This document shows, in pieces, positions 1 through 9,166 of a stretch of 34,062 nucleotides of DNA. A program made the position numbers and the translations under genes. Location: contig SVPJ01000026.1 of NCBI GenBank assembly GCA_015065885.1, positions 1 through 34,062 on the forward strand. Direction: 5' to 3'. Each line of letters starts with the position of its first letter. Position 1 is the first letter of the stretch. The notes beneath the pieces are model-generated. The model made no database searches, was not told where the DNA came from, and was given only the letters and a program-made list of their open reading frames with translations. Origin of the DNA: Oscillospiraceae bacterium (lineage in GTDB: Bacteria > Bacillota > Clostridia > Oscillospirales > Acutalibacteraceae).

Positions 1-1
1 C

Positions 2-235
2 GGTTACTTTATACTGACGGATTACTTCTCCTTGTCAGATGACGAAGAAGAGATGCATCGTCAAAACTTGATTGCCTTAAAAACAGAACAAGGTATTACC
101 GATGACGAGTTTTACCATTATGATACGCCCCTCACTGTGAAACACGAGAGTGAAGCATTACTTGAAGCAGGTTTTTCCAATGTCGAGGTTTTGAACCATT
201 GGGGAGCAACATACACCGTTAAGGCAGTTAAATAA
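2..235 (+). CDS. Class I SAM-dependent methyltransferase, C-terminal part (5' end outside window)
   Basis: The reading frame is open from the first bases of the window and stops at TAA 233-235, so only the last 77 or so residues are visible. They read as the end of a Rossmann-fold methyltransferase: a YFILTDYF strand, an acidic SDDEEEM helix start, then EALLEAGFSNVEVLNHWGATYTVKA. The pattern of a helix with 'L.EAGF..V' followed by a final strand with 'Y...KA' is usual at the C-terminus of class I SAM-dependent methyltransferases. The SAM-binding motifs lie outside the window, so substrate and exact family cannot be told. A TTG at 32 is in frame but has no ribosome binding site and is unlikely to be a start. 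A hairpin terminator follows about 120 bases after the stop. Confidence 0.7.
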   Translation, partial: GYFILTDYFSLSDDEEEMHRQNLIALKTEQGITDDEFYHYDTPLTVKHESEALLEAGFSNVEVLNHWGATYTVKAVK

Positions 236-355
236 CTGACAAATTCCAATTTATCGAATAGATGGTATTTGCTTAGAAAAGGGCTTTAGGTTCTCCTAAA
301 AAGCGGAAAATGAGATATACATTTTCCTTGCTTGTTACGGCATGAGACAAATATT

Positions 356-390
356 AAACGGATGTGTAGAATTTCTGCACATCCGTTTTT
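356..390 (+). terminator. Rho-independent terminator after the methyltransferase gene
   Basis: An 11-bp stem (AAACGGATGTG at 356-366 with CACATCCGTTT at 378-388) with an 11-nt loop runs into TTTTT at 386-390. TGAGACA at 343-349 and TGTCTCA at 392-398 extend the symmetry outside the stem. Confidence 0.8.
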
Positions 391-412
391 CTGTCTCAAA
401 AAATGTTTTAAT

Positions 413-586
413 AGTGATATTGTGAGACAGGTCTCACAGTGTTATTTTGCCTATCGGCAAAGTGATATTAAAACCTGCGGTTTTAGTGATATTTTATTTG
501 CCCTTAAACTGCCGAAGGCAATATCACTCGGCGGTAGCCGAATATAACTGCGAAGCAATATAACTCGCCGTAAGGCGAATAAAACT
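413..586. repeat. Nested palindromic array of mini-hairpins with AGTGATATT / AATATCACT spacers
   Basis: The left half repeats the 9-mer AGTGATATT at 413-421, 438-446 (AGTGTTATT), 461-469 and 485-493. A different small hairpin fills each gap: GTGAGAC-ag-GTCTCAC (422-437), TTGCC-tatc-GGCAA (447-460) and AAAACC-tgc-GGTTTT (470-484). The right half carries the inverted spacer as AATATCACT (520-528), AATATAACT (541-549 and 557-565) and AATAAAACT (578-586). Its hairpins are GCC-gaa-GGC (511-519), CGGC-ggta-GCCG (529-540), TGC-gaa-GCA (549-556) and CGCC-gtaa-GGCG (566-577). The stems differ in sequence but each still pairs with itself, which suggests selection for structure. The spacers of the two halves can pair across the centre (485-493 with 520-528 is perfect), giving one large branched structure. 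It contains no ORF and I know of no named family for it. Confidence 0.75.
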
Positions 587-630
587 GGCGTTGTATCCTT
601 AACGGTACAACGCCTACGGCGGGCTTTTTT
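587..630 (+). terminator. Hairpin followed by T-tract at the right edge of the array
   Basis: GGCGTTGTA (587-595) pairs perfectly with TACAACGCC (606-614). A second small hairpin CGCC-tac-GGCG follows (611-621), then T6 at 625-630. The T-tract suits plus-strand transcripts, yet the nearest plus-strand gene ends at 235, so this may terminate transcription of the array itself. It sits against the spoVAD stop codon. Confidence 0.45.
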
Positions 631-1639
631 ATTCTGCAACCAAATGCAACAAGTGTGCAATGCCGGGGATGGATTCGCCTTGTTGTGAGGTGGTGGGGGA
701 CATCAGCGCCCCCGTTGCCACGAAGAGGATGCTCTTCATTTCCCGCCGTTCGAGTTTTCCCAAAAGGTACCCACACAAAACGGCGGCGGAACAGCCGCAC
801 CCCGAACCGCCCGAGTGTACGTCCTGCCGTTTGCGGTCGTACAAGAGCAACCCGCAGTCCGCGTGACGGCTGCCGAGGGTGACCCCCTCCCGCCCGAGCA
901 ACTGTTGCAACAGATCACTGCCCACTTGCGAGAGGTCGCCTGTTACCACCAGGTCGTAATCCTCGGGGGCTGAGTTGGTGTCCTGCCAAAAATGCAGCAA
1001 GGTATCGGCGGCAGCAGGTGCCATGGCGGCACCCATGTTGTTCGCGTCGGTAATACCCATATCCATCATGCGACCACCGCACACGGCGGCGATCTTCACC
1101 CCGCTGCCACCCATCCCCACGATGGCGGCACCCGAAGCGGTAGCGGTCCATTGTGCCGAGGGTGGCCGCTGTCCACCGTATTCCAGCGGCAAACGAAACT
1201 GCCGCTCTGCCGCACAAAAGTGGGAGGACGTGACGGCGGCACACAAGTCGGCGGCACCGCTGTCTACAAAAACGGATGCCATCGCGAGCGTTTGTGCCAT
1301 GGTGGAACACGCGCCGTATTGCCCGTACATCGGAATGCCGAATTCGCGCAGTCCGAAGGCGGAGGCGGTACACTGGTTTAACAGGTCGCCGCAAAACAGA
1401 TGGTTGATCTCGGAAGCCGCGAGTCCCGCACGGTTGAGTGCGCGGGTGAGCGCCTCCTTTTGCAAGGCACTTTCCGCCTGCTCCCACGTCTTTTTCCCCA
1501 TGGTGGTGTCCTCAAACACCGCGTCAAAATAGCGGCCGAGCGGGCCTTCACCCTCGCGTTTGCCAACCACGGCGGCGTGCCCTTGCACGGTGGGCCGATT
1601 GTTCAGCACCACCGTGTACCGCCCGATCCTCTCCGGCAT
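629..1639 (-). CDS. spoVAD: Stage V sporulation protein AD (SpoVAD)
   Basis: SpoVAD is a thiolase-fold protein of the SpoVA complex, which moves dipicolinic acid into the developing spore and releases it at germination. The 336-residue product (family about 338) begins MPERIGRYTVVL and carries the typical KREGEGPLG.YFD, TWE.AES, FCGDLLNQC and YGACSTMAQ stretches, with LEYGGQRPPSAQWTATASG in the middle. The ATG at 1639 is preferred because AGGAG lies 8-9 bases upstream and the family starts there; the 20 extra codons available upstream do not match the family. spoVAC would normally lie directly upstream on the same strand; here it is at 11012-11455, with about 9.4 kb of plus-strand genes between. 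No spoVAE follows within the window. Function may depend on an independent promoter, which I could not identify. Confidence 0.95.
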   Translation of the reverse strand: MPERIGRYTVVLNNRPTVQGHAAVVGKREGEGPLGRYFDAVFEDTTMGKKTWEQAESALQKEALTRALNRAGLAASEINHLFCGDLLNQCTASAFGLREFGIPMYGQYGACSTMAQTLAMASVFVDSGAADLCAAVTSSHFCAAERQFRLPLEYGGQRPPSAQWTATASGAAIVGMGGSGVKIAAVCGGRMMDMGITDANNMGAAMAPAAADTLLHFWQDTNSAPEDYDLVVTGDLSQVGSDLLQQLLGREGVTLGSRHADCGLLLYDRKRQDVHSGGSGCGCSAAVLCGYLLGKLERREMKSILFVATGALMSPTTSQQGESIPGIAHLLHLVAE

Positions 1640-1692
1640 AACCCCATCTCCTCTCAGAGGGTAGTTTGCCCGCGCAAGAGAGGAAAATACAT

Positions 1693-1721
1693 TTGACAAG
1701 CCTTTATGAAATGCGTATAAT
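1693..1721 (+). promoter_or_regulatory. Consensus sigma-A promoter for the Thr-rich lipoprotein gene
   Basis: TTGACA (1693-1698) and TATAAT (1716-1721) match the housekeeping consensus exactly, with a 17-bp spacer. The ATG of the lipoprotein is 38 bases past the -10 element. The promoter lies just outside the 5' end of the divergent spoVAD gene. Confidence 0.9.
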
Positions 1722-1758
1722 GAAAAATAATACGACCAAAAGCAGAGGAGAGACGGTA

Positions 1759-2850
1759 ATGAAACGAATCGTAGTGTTATTGAGTGCGGCGGCGTTGCTT
1801 TTGTGCTTTGCCGCCTGCAATAAAGCGCCCGCAGACGGCAAAGACACCGCCGCCACGACCACCGCGACCACGACGGGGGACACCGTCGCGGGGGAGACCA
1901 CCACGGCAGGCGGTAACACCACGGGGGATACCACCACGGCAGGTGACGCTCCCGCGGGGAGTACGACGGGCACTACCGCACCGCCGAGCGGTGACGTGCA
2001 AGGGGCAACGCAACCGCCCACGACCACCACGACCACCACAGCACAGGTGATCTTGGACGGCGAGGAGACGTTTAAGGAAACCACGGTGGTGGATACCGCC
2101 TCTTGCCGCGTGACGGTGACCGACATTGAGGAAGACGGCGAACTTGGCTATACCCTGCACGCCCGTTTTGAAAATCTCACGAGCGACACCGACTGCCTGT
2201 TCGCAGTGGATACCGCCGCGATCAACGGCGTGTTGGCCGAACCGTTGTATGTGAGTGAAGTGGCAGCAGGAGAGACTTTTGAAGATGTGATCATTTTCAC
2301 CGACGTCGTACCCGAAGGGGTAGATATCGGAGAATACACCGACATTATGTTGGTGTTCAGCGTGAGCGACGTGGACGACTGGGAAGCGCCTCCGATCGCC
2401 GAAAAAGCGGCGCATATCTACCCCTTGGGGGCGAGCAAAGCCACCGTCTACCGCCACACGGCGCAGGCGGGTGGGCAGTTGTTGCTGGATAACGAATACG
2501 TTACGGTGATTGCGGTGAACAGTGCGGAAGACACCAAATGGGGCGGATATTACAGCGACATCTACTTTTTGAACAAGACCGCCGAGGGGCTGCTGTTTTC
2601 GATCGACGAAGCGACCATCAACAGTTACGGTATCGAGCCGTATTTTGCAACCTATATCCTGCCGGGTTACGCCACCTTCAGCAAGGTGGAGTGGCTGGAG
2701 GATTCGCTGGAAAACAGCCACATCGAGACGGTGGAAAAACTGGAATTTCTGTTGACGGTCTACCGTGAAATGGACTGGGAAAACATAGAGGACGAAGAGG
2801 ACCTGGAAGACGCTGTTCTGGTCAGCGAAGAAATTCGCTACACGCCGTAA
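1759..2850 (+). CDS. Secreted lipoprotein with Thr-rich stalk and two beta-sandwich-like repeats
   Basis: The ATG at 1759 follows GAGGAGAG and gives a clear lipoprotein signal: a charged start, a hydrophobic run and the lipobox LCFAAC with Cys20. Residues about 28-97 are a Thr/Gly/Ala/Pro linker (TTTATTT, TTTTTTT), typical of a stalk that spans the cell wall. The remaining 260 or so residues hold two similar segments: VTVTDIEEDGELGY...FENLTSDTDCLFAVDTAAINGVLAEPLY and VTVIAVNSAEDTKWGGYY...FLNKTAEGLLFSIDEATINSYGIEPYF. Both resemble the Ig-like immunogenicity-type folds of Clostridial surface lipoproteins. No catalytic motif is seen. It has its own consensus promoter and a hairpin downstream, so it is probably monocistronic. 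The function is unknown; a surface role is inferred. Confidence 0.85.
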   Translation: MKRIVVLLSAAALLLCFAACNKAPADGKDTAATTTATTTGDTVAGETTTAGGNTTGDTTTAGDAPAGSTTGTTAPPSGDVQGATQPPTTTTTTTAQVILDGEETFKETTVVDTASCRVTVTDIEEDGELGYTLHARFENLTSDTDCLFAVDTAAINGVLAEPLYVSEVAAGETFEDVIIFTDVVPEGVDIGEYTDIMLVFSVSDVDDWEAPPIAEKAAHIYPLGASKATVYRHTAQAGGQLLLDNEYVTVIAVNSAEDTKWGGYYSDIYFLNKTAEGLLFSIDEATINSYGIEPYFATYILPGYATFSKVEWLEDSLENSHIETVEKLEFLLTVYREMDWENIEDEEDLEDAVLVSEEIRYTP

Positions 2851-2871
2851 AAACAGGTTAAAGTTCAAAAA

Positions 2872-2897
2872 GGGAGAAGATCTGCGGATTTTCTCCC
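2872..2897 (+). terminator. Probable terminator after the lipoprotein gene
   Basis: GGGAGAA (2872-2878) pairs with TTCTCCC (2891-2897) around an 11-12 nt loop, followed by the modestly T-rich GTTCTTG. Confidence 0.55.
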
Positions 2898-2919
2898 GTT
2901 CTTGTAATAGGAGGCAGGT

Positions 2920-5250
2920 ATGAACACGTGTATATGGCACGACCGATACGAACGGGATTGGATGCGGGCGTTTCCGCTTGGTAACGGACGCATCGGTGCG
3001 ATGGTCTACGGGGATCCGCAGACTGAAACGGTGGAATTCAACGAAGAGTCGCTGTGGAGCGGGTATCAGAACAAGGAGAAAAATCCCGCGGCAACGGCAG
3101 TGTTGCCGACGATACGCGAACTGCTGTTTGCGGAACGGTACGCCGAAGCGGCGGCACTGTGTGAGGACAATTTTTTGGCACAGCCGCGTTCGGTGCGAAC
3201 GTACGAAAGTTTCGGTGAAATGACCGTGACCTTTGCGAACGACACCCCGTACACCGACTACCGCAAGGAACTGCTGTTGGACGAGGCTACGGTGCGGGTG
3301 TCTTACAAAAAAGGAGGGGCACGTTTTTGCGCCGAGTCGTTTGTGAGTACGGCGTACGATGCGTTCGTCTACCGCGTGCAGTGCGACGCGCCGTTCGCTT
3401 GCACGGTGGGATATTGCCGCGAAAAAGACGGCGTGACAACGGCAATCGCCGCCGATACCCTGCGCTGTGCGGGGCAGGTGACCTTCCCCACCACCGATTG
3501 GCACGGGGAGGGCGGCGTCGGCTTGCGTTTTTGTGCCGACCTTAAGGCGGTGACCGACGGCACGCTGACTGCCGACGGGAATACCTTGAGCGTCACGGGT
3601 GCGACGGTGCTGACGGTGTACGTCAGTTTGGCGACCAACTACGACGTGGCGACGTATGACATCGACGAAGCAGTGGACCCCGCATGCCGTGCGGCTGCGG
3701 AACTTGCCCGCGCGGCCGATGCCGACTACGGTGCCGTGAAAGCGGCACACGTCGCCGAAAGCCAAGCCTTGTTCCGAAAGGTGCAACTGTCGGTGGAGGC
3801 ACCTTGCCGCGACGATATCCCCACCGACGAACGTCTGCGCCGCGTGCAGGCGGGGGCAGAGGATATCGGCTTGTACCTTTTGTATTTTTATTTCGGGCGG
3901 TATCTGCTGCTCTCCTGTTCGGGCAAGCGGGCGACCCTGCCCGCCAACTTGCAAGGGGTGTGGTGCAACGGGTTTGCACCCCCGTGGGGCAGTGATTATC
4001 ACACTAACATCAACCTGCAAATGAACTATTGGCCCGCCGAAATTGCGAATATGAGTGAGACGGTGCGCCCGCTCGTCCACTTTATGAAGATGGTGAGCCG
4101 TTTCGGAGAAGAGACCGCCCGCGAGTTGTACGGTGCAGACGGGTGGGTCATTCACCACACCACCAACGCGTTCGGGCGCACGGGGGTACACGATTTCGTG
4201 CAGTGCGGCCTGTTCCCGATGGCGGGGGCGTGGATGTGCCTCAATTTGTGGGAACATTACGAATATACGGGAGACCGTGCCTACCTTGAAGAATTGTTCC
4301 CGATATTGAAGGGTGCTTGCACCTTCGTGTTGGATTTTCTCACCGAAGGGCCGGACGGATATTTGGTGACCGCGCCTTCCAATTCGCCCGAAAACGCCTT
4401 CCTCTATACCGATAACAACGGCGAGACGAAAGCGGAGATGTTCACCTACGGTGCGACCATTGATTTTGAGATCATTCGATCCGTATTCCAAAACACCGCC
4501 TACGCCTGCGGTGTATTGCACGAAGATGCGTTTGCCGCTCAATTAGAGGAAACGCTCCGCCGTCTGCCGCCGCTTCGTGTGAGCGAGCGGTACGGCACGA
4601 TTGCCGAGTGGATACGCGATTACGAGGAGGCAGAGCCGGGACATCGGCACATATCGCATCTGTTTGGGTTGTATCCCGCCGACCAGATCAACGAGACCGA
4701 TCCCGTGCTGTACGAAGCCGCCCGCCGCACCATCGACCGTCGCCTGGCGCACGGCGGCGGGGCAACGGGATGGTCGCGGGCGTGGATCATCAATTTCTTC
4801 GCCCGCCTGCGCGACGGTGCGGCGGCAGGGCATCATTTGGAGCAGTTGATGAAGATATCCACTGCCGAAAACCTTTTCGATATGCACCCCCCGTTCCAGA
4901 TCGACGGCAATTTCGGCGGGACGGCGGGCATTTGTGAAATGTTGTTGCAAAGTCATCTCGGTGCGACCGATGCCCGCATTATCACGTTGTTGCCCGCCTT
5001 GCCGCCCACGTGGAAAAACGGCGAGGTGAAGGGGCTTCGTGCCCGCGGCGGATTTACGGTGGATATGGTGTGGAAAAACGGATCTCCCGTCACCGTGAGG
5101 GTAACCGCCGACCGCGACAGCACCCTGCGTCTTAAGACGGCACAGACGGTCGCGTTTGCTACCGCACCCTATACGGTCGAGGGGGATGTTTTGGTATCTC
5201 CCATGCAAGCGAGCGGGACGATAACGATGGAATTTGAGGTAGAAGAATGA
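2920..5250 (+). CDS. Glycoside hydrolase family 95 protein (alpha-L-fucosidase-like)
   Basis: GH95 enzymes cleave alpha-1,2-linked L-fucose (some members act on L-galactose) from glycans by inversion. The 776-residue product is full length for the family. The N-terminal beta-sandwich begins [27 protein letters not shown] and includes FNEESLWSG. The (alpha/alpha)6 domain carries NLQGVW (343-348) and [14 protein letters not shown] (361-374), whose N363 and N365 match the base-activating Asn pair. Glu563 in IAEW, before [15 protein letters not shown], fits the general acid, and Asp662 lies in [12 protein letters not shown]-terminal beta domain follows. There is no signal peptide, so it probably acts in the cytoplasm on imported oligosaccharides. 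GGAGG precedes the ATG by 7-8 bases. The stop overlaps the next start (ATGA), so the two glycosidases are translationally coupled. Confidence 0.93.
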   Translation: MNTCIWHDRYERDWMRAFPLGNGRIGAMVYGDPQTETVEFNEESLWSGYQNKEKNPAATAVLPTIRELLFAERYAEAAALCEDNFLAQPRSVRTYESFGEMTVTFANDTPYTDYRKELLLDEATVRVSYKKGGARFCAESFVSTAYDAFVYRVQCDAPFACTVGYCREKDGVTTAIAADTLRCAGQVTFPTTDWHGEGGVGLRFCADLKAVTDGTLTADGNTLSVTGATVLTVYVSLATNYDVATYDIDEAVDPACRAAAELARAADADYGAVKAAHVAESQALFRKVQLSVEAPCRDDIPTDERLRRVQAGAEDIGLYLLYFYFGRYLLLSCSGKRATLPANLQGVWCNGFAPPWGSDYHTNINLQMNYWPAEIANMSETVRPLVHFMKMVSRFGEETARELYGADGWVIHHTTNAFGRTGVHDFVQCGLFPMAGAWMCLNLWEHYEYTGDRAYLEELFPILKGACTFVLDFLTEGPDGYLVTAPSNSPENAFLYTDNNGETKAEMFTYGATIDFEIIRSVFQNTAYACGVLHEDAFAAQLEETLRRLPPLRVSERYGTIAEWIRDYEEAEPGHRHISHLFGLYPADQINETDPVLYEAARRTIDRRLAHGGGATGWSRAWIINFFARLRDGAAAGHHLEQLMKISTAENLFDMHPPFQIDGNFGGTAGICEMLLQSHLGATDARIITLLPALPPTWKNGEVKGLRARGGFTVDMVWKNGSPVTVRVTADRDSTLRLKTAQTVAFATAPYTVEGDVLVSPMQASGTITMEFEVEE

Positions 5251-7115
5251 ATACGTTTGACACGGCACGGTGGATATGGTATACCGCCGAAGCGAGACCG
5301 AATTCCTACGGCGAGTTTTGCGACCGTTTCACCTATACGGGCGGCGCGGTCACCTGCTACCTTTCGGCGGACGGGGATTACACGCTGTACGTCAACGGGC
5401 GGTACGCCGCCTCTAATCAGTATGCGGATTTTGAGCATTACAAGGTGTACGACAGCGTGGATATCACGCCGTATCTTACGGCGGGGGAGAATACCCTTAC
5501 CGTACTTGCGTGGCACGTGGGCATCCCGACCTTTTGGTACAAACCGGCGGCGGCGGGTGTCTTGTACGCAGTGGAATGCAACGGAATGACCTTGTGTGCG
5601 AGCGGGGAGAGAACCCTCTCCCGCGAAGAGCCGCATTACGTGAGCGGGTATGAAAAAACGATAACGATGCAACTTGGGCCGAGCTTTCGCTACGATGCGA
5701 CCCGCCCCGACGACACCCCGTTTTTCCGCAGTGTGACGGTGGAAAAGAATTGTACAAAAATGTACCCTCGTCCCATTGAGAAGTCGGTGGTACATCCGCG
5801 GGCAGAGGTCACGGTACTGAAGGACGAGGGTACGCATTTCCTCGTTGATCTCGGGGCGGAAACGGTGGGACTTTTGTCCCTACAATTCATCTCGCCCGCG
5901 GCACAGACTCTCACCGTCGCGTGGGGCGAACATATTGAGGACGGCGGGGTGCGCCGCCGTATCGGCGAACGCGACTTCAGCGTGGAGTACGTAGCACGGG
6001 AAGGCGAGAACGACTTTGCCAACTATATGCTGCGTATGGGCGGGCGGTACGTGGAAGTGTTTTGCGAAGTGCCGATCGATGCGAAATACATCGGCGTGTT
6101 TCCGCAAACCTACCCCGTTGTTCGTAAAACATACCAAACGGCCGATCCTGCGGATCAGCCGTTGTACGATTGCTGTGTGACCACGCTCGAGCGGTGTATG
6201 CTCGAACATTACGTGGACACCCCGTGGCGGGAACAAGGGTTATATGTGTACGATTCCCGCAATCAGATGCTGTGCGGTTACCGCGCGTTTCAAAACGGCA
6301 ACCGCGACTACGCCCGCGCCAATCTGTTGCTCATCGCACAGGACAAACGGGCAGACGATTTCCTCTCCATCACCTATCCGTGCGGCAGTACGCAGGTGAT
6401 TCCTTCGTTCTCGCTCTACTATTTTCAAGCCGTGCGGGAGTATATGGAACATACGGGCGATCTCTCGCTCGGTGAGGCGGTGTATGAAAAGTTGCTCGCC
6501 ATTTTGGCGGCGTTCAAACCGCAGCTGCGGGAGGGATTGATGCACTCGGTCGAGGGGGCAGATTATTGGAACTTCTACGATTGGTCGGAAGGAATGGCGA
6601 CCCCCGCGGGGAATACCGCCGACGCGATGGTGAACGTGCTGTGCGTGCTGGCACTCCAAAATATGAAGCGTATGGCGGAAATGCTCCGAAAGCCGTTTGG
6701 TGAGGATGCGTGGCTCGACAGCCTGCGTCCCGCGGTAAAGGCGGCGTTTTACAACCCCGAAAACGGGTTGTTTGCCTTCACGGAGAAAGGCGATCTGTAC
6801 CACGCCCTGCCCAACGCGTTGGCGGTGTTGGCGGGGTTGACCACCCCAGCCGAAACGGCGCACATCGCCGCTGCCCTGCAGGCGGGGCGGCTGTCCCCTT
6901 GCTCGCTCAGCATGAAGGGTTTCGTATACGACGCGATACTGGCGGCAGATGCCGAGAATATCGCATGGGTGCGGGAGGATATCCGCCGCACCTACTGCCC
7001 AATGCTGGATGCGGGTGCCACCACCGTGTGGGAGGTGGCGGAGGGCGCCGCGGCTTTTGACGATGCAGGCAGTCTTTGCCACGGCTGGAGTGCCCTGCCG
7101 ATCTTGTACTTGTAA
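5247..7115 (+). CDS. GH78-type alpha-L-rhamnosidase-like six-hairpin glycosidase
   Basis: The 622-residue product starts with a carbohydrate-binding-like beta domain ([17 protein letters not shown]..., with [10 protein letters not shown] near 46-54) as in GH78 rhamnosidases. The catalytic (alpha/alpha)6 barrel includes [18 protein letters not shown] (324-341), the family's usual acid-residue region, then [11 protein letters not shown] (440-450) and the C-terminal markers GATTVWE (590-596) and [12 protein letters not shown] (607-618). GH78 enzymes release alpha-linked L-rhamnose, but the family also holds proteins of other specificity, so the substrate is uncertain. No signal peptide is visible. 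The ATG at 5247 overlaps the GH95 stop by four bases, which points to joint use of one fucose- or rhamnose-containing glycan. No transporter or regulator gene adjoins the pair. Confidence 0.82.
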   Translation: MNTFDTARWIWYTAEARPNSYGEFCDRFTYTGGAVTCYLSADGDYTLYVNGRYAASNQYADFEHYKVYDSVDITPYLTAGENTLTVLAWHVGIPTFWYKPAAAGVLYAVECNGMTLCASGERTLSREEPHYVSGYEKTITMQLGPSFRYDATRPDDTPFFRSVTVEKNCTKMYPRPIEKSVVHPRAEVTVLKDEGTHFLVDLGAETVGLLSLQFISPAAQTLTVAWGEHIEDGGVRRRIGERDFSVEYVAREGENDFANYMLRMGGRYVEVFCEVPIDAKYIGVFPQTYPVVRKTYQTADPADQPLYDCCVTTLERCMLEHYVDTPWREQGLYVYDSRNQMLCGYRAFQNGNRDYARANLLLIAQDKRADDFLSITYPCGSTQVIPSFSLYYFQAVREYMEHTGDLSLGEAVYEKLLAILAAFKPQLREGLMHSVEGADYWNFYDWSEGMATPAGNTADAMVNVLCVLALQNMKRMAEMLRKPFGEDAWLDSLRPAVKAAFYNPENGLFAFTEKGDLYHALPNALAVLAGLTTPAETAHIAAALQAGRLSPCSLSMKGFVYDAILAADAENIAWVREDIRRTYCPMLDAGATTVWEVAEGAAAFDDAGSLCHGWSALPILYL

Positions 7116-7151
7116 AAGTAAACGGGTAGTGTGATACGTGAGGTGGAAACG

Positions 7152-8480
7152 GTGAAAGTACGTCTGGTTCTCGCGTGCGTGTTGAACGCGTGCGTGCTCG
7201 GTGCGGTCGCCAACAGCTTTTTTATGATCTGCGAGCAGCCGTCGGTGCTGTTTTGGCTCGTACCGGCGTTTTTGCTGAGTATCGCGCTGGCAGGCGTGTC
7301 GGTGTCCCGTGCGAACAACCTGCGCGGGTGGGTGTGCCTGCACGGCACGGTCTTGCTGTGCGCCTTTTGCCTTTCGGTGACGGCAAGCGCGGTGTGGCAG
7401 ATCGTGCTGGCGGTGCGTATGGTGCCGCACGACGGGGTCACCTACCTTTGGAATCTTCTGCTGTGCTTCGGCGTGCATTGCGTGACGTTTTGGGTCGGGA
7501 TCCTCTCGGTCTACCTCACCTCCGCGCAGTTAGGGGTAAAGCGGCGGGTGATCGGTGCTCTGTGCGGCATGATACCGATCGCGAACGTCGTCGCGCTGTT
7601 TTCTATTCTGAAAACCACTGCCGCGGAATGTGTGTTTGAGCATCAAAAGGTGCTGGTGAATCGCGGGCGGAAGCAGCAGGCTGTCTGTGCAACAAAGTAC
7701 CCCCTGTTGTTGGTGCACGGGGTGTTTTTCCGCGATACCCGCTTTTTTAACTATTGGGGGCGTATTCCCAAGGAACTGAAAACGAACGGCGCAACGGTGT
7801 TTTACGGCAACCATTCGTCGGCGGCTTCGGTGGCGGACAGCGCCGCCGAATTGAGAGACCGTATTCTCGAAGTGCTGGCACAAACGGGCGCCGAAAAGGT
7901 GAACATCATCGCCCACTCAAAGGGGGGACTCGATTGCCGCTACGCGATCGCCAAACTCGGCATCGGCGAGCGGGTGGCGTCCCTCACCACCATCAACACC
8001 CCGCACAGGGGTTGCCTCTTTGCGGATCATCTGCTGACGAAGATCGGGGCGGATATTCAAGAGCGGGTGGCGAACGCCTACAACGCTGTGTTGAAAAAAC
8101 TCGGTGATGCCGAACCCGATTTTCTCGCCGCGGTGGGAGACCTGACCGAAGCGCGGTGTACGCAGTTGAATGCCGAAATGCCCACACCCGAAGGCGTCTA
8201 TTGCCAAAGTGTCGGCTCGGTGCTGACCAAAGCGACACACGGGACGTTCCCGCTCAGTTTTTCCTATCATTTGGTAAAACACTTCAGCGGGGATAACGAC
8301 GGGCTTGTGAGCGAGACTTCGTTTGCGTGGGGCGAGAAGTACGTGCTGCTGACCCCGCCCGCCGACCGCGGGATCTCCCACGGGGATATGATCGACCTCA
8401 CCCGCGAGAACATCGACGGCTTTGACGTGCGGGAGTTCTACGTGGCGTTGGTGCACGACTTAAAGGACAGAGGGTTGTAA
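7152..8480 (+). CDS. Membrane-anchored alpha/beta-hydrolase (triacylglycerol lipase-like)
   Basis: The GTG at 7152 is chosen because GAGGTGG lies five bases upstream; another GTG at 7131 lacks a good site. Residues about 3-155 hold some five hydrophobic helices. The rest is a lipase-type alpha/beta-hydrolase: the oxyanion strand PLLLVHGVFFRD (184-195), the nucleophile elbow AHSKGG with Ser256 (A-H-S-x-G-G type), Asp383 in SGDNDGLVS as likely acid and His410 in GISHGDMIDL as likely base. INTPHRG (281-287) is also typical of lipases and PGAP1-like esterases. A cytoplasmic or membrane-face esterase acting on lipids is inferred; the substrate is unknown. It lies 36 bases after the GH78 gene, with no terminator seen between, so it may be cotranscribed. 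Confidence 0.82.
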   Translation: MKVRLVLACVLNACVLGAVANSFFMICEQPSVLFWLVPAFLLSIALAGVSVSRANNLRGWVCLHGTVLLCAFCLSVTASAVWQIVLAVRMVPHDGVTYLWNLLLCFGVHCVTFWVGILSVYLTSAQLGVKRRVIGALCGMIPIANVVALFSILKTTAAECVFEHQKVLVNRGRKQQAVCATKYPLLLVHGVFFRDTRFFNYWGRIPKELKTNGATVFYGNHSSAASVADSAAELRDRILEVLAQTGAEKVNIIAHSKGGLDCRYAIAKLGIGERVASLTTINTPHRGCLFADHLLTKIGADIQERVANAYNAVLKKLGDAEPDFLAAVGDLTEARCTQLNAEMPTPEGVYCQSVGSVLTKATHGTFPLSFSYHLVKHFSGDNDGLVSETSFAWGEKYVLLTPPADRGISHGDMIDLTRENIDGFDVREFYVALVHDLKDRGL

Positions 8481-8522
8481 GACGATGTGAAGGTCACAAG
8501 GATAGCGATGGGAGGTGTTGGC

Positions 8523-8915
8523 GTGAAACGGAGATATATTGCGATTGTTTGTGCGATCGTAACGATTGTCATCCTATATGCAGGTTATGTGTCCGTTAAA
8601 AATGCAACCGTTCGTTTGGATAAGATACCGTTGATCGGCTGGCTCTTTTTGGGGGTGGATAAACCTGCCGGCTTTGATGCTACCGTGTGTGAAGGCATTA
8701 TCACGTGGGAACAAATCGATAATCCACCGCCCGCATTCGATGCCGAAAACAACGGCTGGTTTTACTTGAACCCCTATACGAAACGGTTGCTGAAAAACTA
8801 TATGAAAGAAAACAATCTCGGAATTGTTCCTGAGAATTATCCCGATTTCCACTTGTCGGCAGATTTTGAGGAGTGTATGGAAACGTTCCGCTTTGTTGAA
8901 TTAAAAGAAGATTGA
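8523..8915 (+). CDS. Small single-span membrane protein, unknown function
   Basis: The GTG at 8523 is favoured by GGGAGGTG five bases upstream, giving 130 residues. An N-terminal helix (YIAIVCAIVTIVILYAGYV) acts as signal anchor, followed by a roughly 105-residue soluble part with PLIGWLFLGVDKPAGFDATV, WEQIDNPPPAFDAENNGWFYLNPYTKRLLKNYMKENNLGI and an acidic C-terminus. I recognise no family. The spacing of 40 or so bases after the lipase gene and a strong terminator just after its stop make it the likely last gene of the glycosidase-lipase operon. Its GC content is visibly lower than the upstream genes. Confidence 0.7.
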   Translation: MKRRYIAIVCAIVTIVILYAGYVSVKNATVRLDKIPLIGWLFLGVDKPAGFDATVCEGIITWEQIDNPPPAFDAENNGWFYLNPYTKRLLKNYMKENNLGIVPENYPDFHLSADFEECMETFRFVELKED

Positions 8916-8916
8916 A

Positions 8917-8957
8917 CGCAAAAAAGGCTCGATCGTAGCGATCAGGCCTTTTTTGCG
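8917..8957 (+). terminator. Strong bidirectional-looking terminator
   Basis: CGCAAAAAAGGC at 8917-8928 pairs with GCCTTTTTTGCG at 8946-8957, with an inner GATC/GATC pair. It starts two bases after the stop codon of the small membrane protein. Confidence 0.9.
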
Positions 8958-8983
8958 GGTCGACAGTGGGTATCGACCCCTGC

Positions 8984-9102
8984 AAAGTCTCCCTTGTGTA
9001 AAGGGAGGTGGCATTTTCGTTAGAAAATGACGGAGGGCTCTGGTTTTGACAATCCTCCCGTCAGCCTGCGGCTGCCACCCTCCTTTACACAAGGAGGGCT
9101 TT
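8984..9102. mobile_element. MITE-like element, about 119 bp with 30-bp imperfect terminal inverted repeats
   Basis: The left end AAAGTCTCCCTTGTGTAAAG... (8984 on) and the reverse complement of the right end AAAGCCCTCCTTGTGTAAAG... (9102 back) match along about 30 bases up to GGTGGCA. The interior has a TTTTCGTTAGAAAA hairpin and GACGGAGGG / CCTCCCGTC arms. It has no coding potential. A truncated copy is at 9610-9666 and a diverged relative at 21218-21373, so it is a dispersed family, presumably moved by a transposase encoded elsewhere. Confidence 0.8.
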
Positions 9103-9115
9103 ACGCTTCAAAGCG

Positions 9116-9144
9116 TTTACATTCATTCATGGGTGTGCTATACT
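9116..9144 (+). promoter_or_regulatory. Probable sigma-A promoter for the 9167 gene
   Basis: TTTACA (9116-9121), a 17-bp spacer and TATACT (9139-9144) precede the GTG start at 9167. The promoter begins 14 bases outside the MITE end. Confidence 0.7.
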
Positions 9145-9166
9145 GAAACAAAGGGAGGTGGCGGTC

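Noticed and set aside
413-586. CRISPR array
   Set aside because: The repeat is only 9 bases, the intervals are 14-27 bases and each is self-complementary, and the repeat inverts at the centre; no cas genes are present.
1777-4542. A 921-codon open frame on the minus strand
   Set aside because: It is antisense to the lipoprotein and GH95 genes, is full of His/Arg/Gln low-complexity sequence and results from GC-rich third positions of the real genes.
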